Origin: Haloferacaceae archaeon B1-Br10_E2g22
Lineage (GTDB): Archaea; Halobacteriota; Halobacteria; Halobacteriales; Haloferacaceae
Reading direction: 5' to 3'
NCBI GenBank assembly: GCA_001563795.1
Contig: LKML01000013.1
Location: 1-34,388 of the forward strand
DNA: 34,388 bases
Under the pieces are notes generated by a model. The model searched no databases, was not told the origin of the DNA, and saw only the letters and a program-made list of their open reading frames with translations. Positions 26,938-31,958 of the stretch are shown here, one piece after another (within the stretch, counting starts at the first letter, position 1; each line of letters starts with the position of its first letter). Made by a program: the position numbers and the translations under genes.

Positions 26938-27297
26938 CTACTCGAGCAGTGAGTCGAACTCCTCGAGTAGTTTGGTCTCGGAGATCGGTTTCGTTACGTA
27001 GCCGTCAGCGCCGGCTTTGGCGGCTTCACGCATTTTTTCTTCCTGCTCGACGCTCGTACACATCACGATAACCGTCTCCGGCGAGCGGCGTTTAATCTCT
27101 CTGAGTGCTTCGATGCCAGTCATCTCTGGCATGATGATATCCATCGTAATTACATCGGGTTCGAACTCTTCGAACTTCGAGATAGCCTGTTTACCGTTTT
27201 CGGCCGTACCAACAACTTCGAACCGTTCGTCAAGCGTGTCGGAGACGATCGTTCGTTGAAACGACGAGTCGTCGACGACAAGCGTCCGAAACGTCAT
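26938..27297 (-). CDS. CheY-like stand-alone response regulator receiver
   Basis: A 119-residue protein that is entirely one receiver domain: acidic pair Asp9-Asp10, phosphoacceptor Asp53 (VITMDIIMPEM), Thr81 (VIVMCTSV) and Lys103 (YVTKP). Phosphorylation by a histidine kinase would switch its surface; there is no output domain, so it must act by protein contact, as CheY does. No chemotaxis or kinase gene is next to it, and the partner cannot be named. The start is set at MTFRTLVVDDS, with a TATA-like element 25 bases before it; the frame opens at 27336. Confidence 0.9.
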   Translation of the reverse strand: MTFRTLVVDDSSFQRTIVSDTLDERFEVVGTAENGKQAISKFEEFEPDVITMDIIMPEMTGIEALREIKRRSPETVIVMCTSVEQEEKMREAAKAGADGYVTKPISETKLLEEFDSLLE

Positions 27298-27316
27298 ACG
27301 TTCTCTGTGATGGAAG

Positions 27317-27325
27317 TGCATAAAG
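27317..27325 (-). promoter_or_regulatory. TATA-like box of the CheY-like gene
   Basis: ACTTTATGC on the minus strand is centred about 24 bases before ATG 27297, consistent with leaderless transcription. It indicates a promoter of its own despite the co-oriented upstream gene. Confidence 0.45.
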
Positions 27326-27357
27326 TGCTTATCCATGTGACATCCGTCATATGAGTG

Positions 27358-28038
27358 TCACGTGTTGCGAGCCGTGGTTAGTGCAACCGCGATCAGCGGC
27401 CCGAAGACGGCCGCGAGCGCCCCGGCCATCCATCGGTCGAGCGGCCCGGCCGTTCCGATCCCAACAGCAAGCAGTCCCGCAGCCACTACAAACCCACCGA
27501 CCGGCCAGTATCGGCGTCGACGCTGGGAGTGGCTCCGTGTTCCCATACGGGTACCGTAGAGCACGCCAGCGACGAACACGACGACCGCACTGGCCGCACT
27601 GGTAGTGATTCCTGTCAGAACGCTGCCGACCAACAGCCCAACTGCAAGCAGTATACAACCTGTCTCAACTGCTTTCGGCCGAAGCCACGCTGGCGGTTCG
27701 CCGTAGCGACTCGCGTAGGCTGCAACTGGCAAAAAAATGCCCACAGTGACCAGCGTACTCGAGAGGAGCGTCTCGACGGTCGGACCGAACAGTCGGAGGC
27801 TATCGAAGACGACACCGACCGCACCAAGAGCCGCAAGAACGGTGACTCCTCGTGGCGGCAACACCGTTGTCGGCGTGTGGTCTGTGTGGATCGCGTAGGC
27901 TGCAAACGGATAGACACACAGCGCACAGACAACAGCCGCCGAATAGAACTCACCGAGTACAACCAAGACGAACCCGCCGAAGGCCACCCCGAGTACGCCA
28001 CCCGAAACGAGCGCTAACTCGGGTGCATAGCGGTTCAT
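27358..28038 (-). CDS. Multi-pass membrane protein, unknown function
   Basis: A 226-residue protein with about seven hydrophobic segments spread over its length: near 8-30, 32-52, 65-80, 92-110, 126-146, 150-160 and 175-220. Loops are short, with an Arg-rich stretch (SQRRRRYW) near residue 170. No charged or catalytic residue pattern inside the membrane suggests a function, and I do not recognise the family. It lies 60 bases upstream of the CheY-like gene on the same strand. Confidence 0.7.
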   Translation of the reverse strand: MNRYAPELALVSGGVLGVAFGGFVLVVLGEFYSAAVVCALCVYPFAAYAIHTDHTPTTVLPPRGVTVLAALGAVGVVFDSLRLFGPTVETLLSSTLVTVGIFLPVAAYASRYGEPPAWLRPKAVETGCILLAVGLLVGSVLTGITTSAASAVVVFVAGVLYGTRMGTRSHSQRRRRYWPVGGFVVAAGLLAVGIGTAGPLDRWMAGALAAVFGPLIAVALTTARNT

Positions 28039-28096
28039 ACCCTGCTTTCGGATGGGATCGAAAAGAACCGACCGGTTCAGGGCTTCTCAGCGGAAG

Positions 28097-28105
28097 CGTT
28101 TAATC
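28097..28105 (+). promoter_or_regulatory. TATA-like box of the TRAM protein gene
   Basis: CGTTTAATC is centred 27 bases before ATG 28128, as in a leaderless transcript. Confidence 0.45.
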
Positions 28106-28127
28106 GGCACCCTGATTACGGACAGAC

Positions 28128-28607
28128 ATGCCGAACTGTCCACTGGCGGATGACTGCCCGAGTTTTTCGGAGCGAATCAAAGGCATGGGCTGTCAGCACT
28201 ACGGTGATCGCGGCGGCGCGGAGTGGTGTCAACACTACGATATGCCCATCCGCGAACTCAAACAGCAACCGATCAAACCCGGCGAAGAAGTGATTGTCGA
28301 AGTCACAGATATGCACGAAAGCGGCGCGGGTGTTGGCCGAACCGACGACGGTTTTATTGTCTTTATTGACGGGCTGTTGCCCGATGCGCGCGCGAAAGTC
28401 CGGATCGACCGGGTGTTGTCGAACCACGCCAAAGCCAACGAAATCGTCGAACGGCTGCCGCTCGAGGACGATACTGAGACAGAGGCCGCGGCCGAATCTG
28501 AGACGGACGCCGAGACAGCCGACGCCGAAAGCGACGACGACTCTTCGGGCCGTCGTGGGCCAGACCGAGACCGGCTGGGAAGCAGAGAGAACTTCTGGGG
28601 CGGCTAA
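28128..28607 (+). CDS. TRAM-domain protein with a Cys-containing N-terminus
   Basis: A 159-residue protein. Residues 1-37 carry four Cys (4, 10, 22 and 34) and may bind metal. Residues about 45-108 form a TRAM domain (small beta-barrel, predicted RNA-binding) with GEEVIVEVTDMHESGAGVGR and FVFIDGLLPDARAKVRI. The rest is an acidic, low-complexity tail ending in GSRENFWGG. In archaea, single TRAM proteins can act as RNA chaperones resembling cold-shock proteins, so an RNA-handling role is plausible but unproven. The Tfx regulator follows 77 bases downstream on the same strand, with a separate TATA-like TAGGTTTTTC. Confidence 0.85.
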   Translation: MPNCPLADDCPSFSERIKGMGCQHYGDRGGAEWCQHYDMPIRELKQQPIKPGEEVIVEVTDMHESGAGVGRTDDGFIVFIDGLLPDARAKVRIDRVLSNHAKANEIVERLPLEDDTETEAAAESETDAETADAESDDDSSGRRGPDRDRLGSRENFWGG

Positions 28608-28684
28608 CCCCTCTGGTGGGACGGCTCGCGCTGGTGGACAGTCAGAACTGTAGGTTTTTCCGCACCCCTATCGAACAGCTAGCT

Positions 28685-29188
28685 ATGACAGACGGGACCG
28701 ACAGTGACGACTTGGTGGCCGAAGCCGGTGAGACCGACGTTGAGAGCCTACTCGAGCGGGCTGGCTTCGATCCTGACTCGAACGTATTGACGCGCAGGCA
28801 AGCCGAAGTCCTCGCCTTCCGAGAGCGTGGCATGCGCCAGCGGGATATCGCCGACCGACTCGGTACCTCGCGAGCCAACGTCTCGAACGTCGAAGCCAGT
28901 GCACGCGAAAACATTGCCAGAGCCCGTGAAACGGTTGCGTTCGCCGAGGCAGTGGCCGCGCCGATCCGAATCGAGGTGCCTGCGGGGACGGATCTGTTTG
29001 ATGTCCCAACAATGGTGTATGACGCCTGTGACGGGGCGAATCTAAAAGTCAACTACACCGCCCCAGAGCTGATGACTGCGGTCAGCGAGGCCGCAGATGA
29101 GGCAGTCGAAGGCCGGGCTGTGCTCGAATCACTGTTGGTCGGCGTAACCGACGACGGCGAACTCCGCGTTCGACAATCGGGCGAGTAA
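28685..29188 (+). CDS. Tfx-family DNA-binding transcriptional regulator
   Basis: A 167-residue protein with the Tfx pattern: LTRRQAEVLAFRERGMRQRDIADRLG followed by the recognition helix TSRANVSNVE (helix-turn-helix about 50-72), then a conserved ENIARARET segment. The C-terminal half (APIRIEVPAG, then YDACDGANLKVNYT) is the usual Tfx effector-like domain. Tfx from a methanogen binds near a molybdenum formylmethanofuran dehydrogenase operon; the haloarchaeal target is unknown. The frame opens at 28616, but the TATA-like tract at 28651-28660 places the start at 28685. Two bases separate its stop from that of the convergent gene. Confidence 0.88.
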   Translation: MTDGTDSDDLVAEAGETDVESLLERAGFDPDSNVLTRRQAEVLAFRERGMRQRDIADRLGTSRANVSNVEASARENIARARETVAFAEAVAAPIRIEVPAGTDLFDVPTMVYDACDGANLKVNYTAPELMTAVSEAADEAVEGRAVLESLLVGVTDDGELRVRQSGE

Positions 29189-29190
29189 GG

Positions 29191-29484
29191 CTACCAGGTC
29201 TCGACAATCCCGTCGCGAATATCCTCGAGACAGCCCACACAGTCAGTGTGATCCGGATCAAAACAGGCTGGTTTTCCGTCGGCCTCGAGTTTTACCGCGC
29301 GCTTTTCGGCATACCGACGACAGACAAGTTTGGCCCGCCCGGCGTCGTCTACCGGCAGCTCCTCGAGGATTGCTGCCCGCTGAGGGTGGCCTTTCCCCTC
29401 GGCGTAGGCACGGCGTGCACGTTCGTACTGTCGGCCGAGTTCGCGTAATCGCTCGGAGACGAACCCATCGAACCGTTCGTCCAT
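29191..29484 (-). CDS. Small conserved haloarchaeal protein with a Cys-pair tail
   Basis: A 97-residue protein. The first half is a charged helix (RLRELGRQYERARRAYAEGK). The second half reads GRAKLVCRRYAEKRAVKL, then CFDPDHTDCVGCLEDIRDG and ends in ETW. Cys residues near 54, 74, 82 and 85 with a His could bind a metal. It looks like the haloarchaeal family labelled DUF7091 in my memory, but I am not certain of that number. Function is unknown. Convergent with tfx. Confidence 0.75.
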   Translation of the reverse strand: MDERFDGFVSERLRELGRQYERARRAYAEGKGHPQRAAILEELPVDDAGRAKLVCRRYAEKRAVKLEADGKPACFDPDHTDCVGCLEDIRDGIVETW

Positions 29485-29630
29485 ACCTCTCGTTGTGGGG
29501 CCGGTTGTATAGCTTCGTTGCTAAGGAGGGCTGCTGTCCGCTCGGCTGTTGGCTCTCCTGCTGGCGAACTGGGTTCGTGTAACTACCCCGGTGCAGTACG
29601 GCGGTTCTACATTCACTATTCGCCCGGTAG

Positions 29631-29638
29631 TTTTTATA
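29631..29638 (+). promoter_or_regulatory. TATA box of the rpa operon
   Basis: TTTTTATA lies about 63 bases before the rpa ATG, so this transcript would carry a leader of roughly 35 bases, unlike most genes here. A GGAG at 29683-29686, 11 bases before the ATG, could act as a ribosome-binding site. Confidence 0.45.
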
Positions 29639-29697
29639 CAATAAGGAACCAACCTCCATATGTCTCCCATTGAAAACAGAGCGGAGACAGTACACCC

Positions 29698-30627
29698 ATG
29701 AGTGAGTTGCAGACACACGCAGCCGAGATTGCAGAACAGTTCTCGGAGCATATCGACGTTAGTACCGACGAGATCGAAACACAGCTACAGCAACTGGTAA
29801 CCGAATACAAAGTCCCAGTTGCCGAAGCCAAACGGAGCGTTACCAACAGCTACCTCGATAAAGCGGATCTCGAGCGCGAAGACCTAGGCCGCGGCGGCAA
29901 CGAATCCGTGTTAGCCAACGAAATCGATCAGGACGAACAGTGGGTCGATGTAACGGTCAAAGTCGTCGATCTGTGGGAACCTCGCAGTGAGTCAATCTCG
30001 CAGGTCGGGCTTGTCGGCGACGAGTCGGGCCGCATCAAGTTCGTCGCCTTCGAGACTTCCGAACTCGAGGAACTCGAAGAAGGCGAGTGTTACAAACTCG
30101 GCAACGTCGTCACCGACGAGTACCAAGGAGATTACTCGATCAAGCTCAACCGGACAACAACAATCACGAAACTCGACGAGGAAATCGAGGTCGGCGACAA
30201 CTCGACAACCCTCGAAGGCGCACTCGTCGACGTCCAGTCCGGCTCCGGCCTGATCAAACGCTGTCCCAAAGACGGCTGTACGCGCGTTCTCCAGAACGGT
30301 CGGTGTTCGGAACACGGCGAGGTCGAAGGTGAATTCGACCTGCGGATCAAGGCCGTTATCGACGACGGCCATGAGGTCTACGATGTGATTTTCAACCGCG
30401 AGGCCACAGAAGAGTTGACTGGCATCGAACTCGAGGAGGCCAAACAGCAGGCGATGGATGCCCTGGATACGACCGTTGTCGCAGACGGCATCCGTGCGGA
30501 TATTGTTGGCCGGTATTTCCGAGTGAGCGGTCCCACACTCGGCCGGTATGTCTTAGCAAACGACTTCGAGCAGTTGGCTAGGCCGACAGACACTGAAGCT
30601 ACTCTCACCAAAGTGAGGTCACTCTAA
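29698..30627 (+). CDS. rpa3: Replication protein A (single-stranded DNA-binding protein, OB folds plus zinc finger)
   Basis: A 309-residue single-stranded DNA-binding protein for replication, recombination and repair. An N-terminal helical region (1-65) is followed by an OB fold (about 80-160, DVTVKVVDLWEPR and GRIKFVAFETS) and a second OB fold interrupted by a zinc finger (Cys189, Cys194, Cys203, His206; GRCSEHGEVEG). Haloarchaea have RPA1, RPA2 and RPA3; length and the partner gene fit the RPA3-like group, which is my reason for the symbol, but RPA1 is a possible alternative. Its TAA overlaps the ATG of the next gene by one base, so the two are translationally coupled. Confidence 0.88.
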   Translation: MSELQTHAAEIAEQFSEHIDVSTDEIETQLQQLVTEYKVPVAEAKRSVTNSYLDKADLEREDLGRGGNESVLANEIDQDEQWVDVTVKVVDLWEPRSESISQVGLVGDESGRIKFVAFETSELEELEEGECYKLGNVVTDEYQGDYSIKLNRTTTITKLDEEIEVGDNSTTLEGALVDVQSGSGLIKRCPKDGCTRVLQNGRCSEHGEVEGEFDLRIKAVIDDGHEVYDVIFNREATEELTGIELEEAKQQAMDALDTTVVADGIRADIVGRYFRVSGPTLGRYVLANDFEQLARPTDTEATLTKVRSL

Positions 30628-31262
30628 TGAGCACAGATCAGTCCGTCCCCACCCGTGAAGTCGCCCAGCGTGTGTTCGCCGAGGAGTTCAACGATTCGAC
30701 CTACACGTTCAAAGAAAGCGACGATGACCGTGCACCACTCTACGGGCTGTTACCGACCGGCGAGCGCGCAAATCGCGTGTTTTTTGTCGGCACGCTAACC
30801 GAAACCGATGATATCGGCGAAGAAAGCGAGTACTGGCAGGGTCGTATCGTCGATCCAACAGGGACGTTTTTCGTCTATGCCGGTCAGTACCAACCCGAAG
30901 CCGCAAGCACCTTACGCGAACTCGAGGCCCCTGCGTACGTTGCCGTTGTTGGCAAACCGCGAACCTACGAACCCGACGACGGCAACGTGACTGTCTCGGT
31001 TCGGCCCGAATCGATCACGCCAGTCGATGCCGGAACCCGTGATCGCTGGGTGGCCGAAACCGCCGAACGAACCCTCGAGCGAATCGATGCTTTCGACAAC
31101 GAAACAAACGAGTACGCCCGGATGGCCCGCAAACAGTACGGCCAAGAGCTGTCGACGTACAAAGCGGCGGTCGTCGCCGCCCTCGAGAGTCTCGACGAAG
31201 ACGACGCTGACAGTAGCGGCACGCCGACATCCTCAAGTGTCAACAGTACGCCTGAGCCGTAA
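30627..31262 (+). CDS. RPA-associated protein (RPAP, COG3390 type)
   Basis: A 211-residue protein encoded directly after rpa with a one-base TAATG overlap, the arrangement known for haloarchaeal rpa-rpap pairs, whose products form a complex. The N-terminus (TREVAQRVFAEEFN) is typical. The centre is an OB-fold-like beta barrel (RVFFVGTLTE, GRIVDPTGTFFVYAGQYQPEA, AYVAVVGKPRTY, VSVRPESITPVD). A helical segment (about 140-190) and a Ser/Thr/Asp-rich tail follow. It probably helps RPA bind or remodel single-stranded DNA. Residues for any enzymatic activity are not seen. Confidence 0.88.
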   Translation: MSTDQSVPTREVAQRVFAEEFNDSTYTFKESDDDRAPLYGLLPTGERANRVFFVGTLTETDDIGEESEYWQGRIVDPTGTFFVYAGQYQPEAASTLRELEAPAYVAVVGKPRTYEPDDGNVTVSVRPESITPVDAGTRDRWVAETAERTLERIDAFDNETNEYARMARKQYGQELSTYKAAVVAALESLDEDDADSSGTPTSSSVNSTPEP

Positions 31263-31374
31263 CTCGAGAGGCGCTGTTGATCCAATCGGCATCGTTTTCT
31301 TTTGGCCCGTGGGCACGTCTGACAAACGATTAAGTAACGGGCGTGCTCGTATACGGATAGAGGAAACTGCAGCG

Positions 31375-31782
31375 ATGGGAAACAAAAACAAGACGATCTC
31401 GTTTCGGGTCAACGAAGACGCCTTTGAGACGCTCCGAGAGATCGCCGAACAGCGTGATCTCTCGCTTTCGGCGGTGTTTCGTGACTACGTTGAGATGCTC
31501 GTTGAGCACAACGGCCAAATAAACGTCGTCCCTGAGCATGAACTCGGAGGAAGCGACCATGGGGATGCGGCGTTCCCGCCGACTGTCGAAGTACCAAAGA
31601 GCTTCGTTCGAGAACACGAACGACTCGAGTTAGAAGCCGAACACCTCCGCGAGCAACTCGAAGAACACAAACAGTACCTGAGACATCTCCGCGAGCAACT
31701 CGAGGCCGAAGACGACGAGGAAGTCATTTATCTCGAGGATCTCGACCGCGAATCAGATGAGCCGTCGTTCCAGATTGGATAA
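31375..31782 (+). CDS. Ribbon-helix-helix protein with a C-terminal coiled coil
   Basis: A 135-residue protein. Residues 1-47 have the ribbon-helix-helix pattern (KTISFRVNEDAFETLREIAEQ, then SLSAVFRDYVEMLVEHNG), as in CopG/MetJ-type DNA-binding dimers. After a linker, residues about 75-115 form a Glu/Leu/Arg heptad coiled coil (LEAEHLREQLEEHKQYLRHL), and the end is acidic. This would be a dimeric or tetrameric DNA binder, either a regulator or a structural DNA-bridging protein. It lies 112 bases after the rpa pair on the same strand. The long upstream open frame (from 31027) overlaps rpap and is not credible; ATG 31375 is the domain start. Confidence 0.8.
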   Translation: MGNKNKTISFRVNEDAFETLREIAEQRDLSLSAVFRDYVEMLVEHNGQINVVPEHELGGSDHGDAAFPPTVEVPKSFVREHERLELEAEHLREQLEEHKQYLRHLREQLEAEDDEEVIYLEDLDRESDEPSFQIG

Positions 31783-31958
31783 TAAACCGGAGCCATCATG
31801 ATTATTCAGTTTGGGCGCAGAGTTAGCCAGTCTCGTAGCGACGAGTTACCATACCACGAGTCAGTTTGATCCCAAGTATTTGAATCTCTACCACTGCCTA
31901 TTGTCTCCTTTAGCCAGTTTTCTCCGTATCTAAATATAATTTATCCGCGGCTTTCCGG

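Noticed and set aside
31027-31374. Upstream extension of the ribbon-helix-helix gene overlapping the RPA-associated gene
   Set aside because: The overlap is out of frame with a clear gene, the peptide is Ser/Pro/Arg-rich shadow sequence, and the domain starts at the ATG at 31375.
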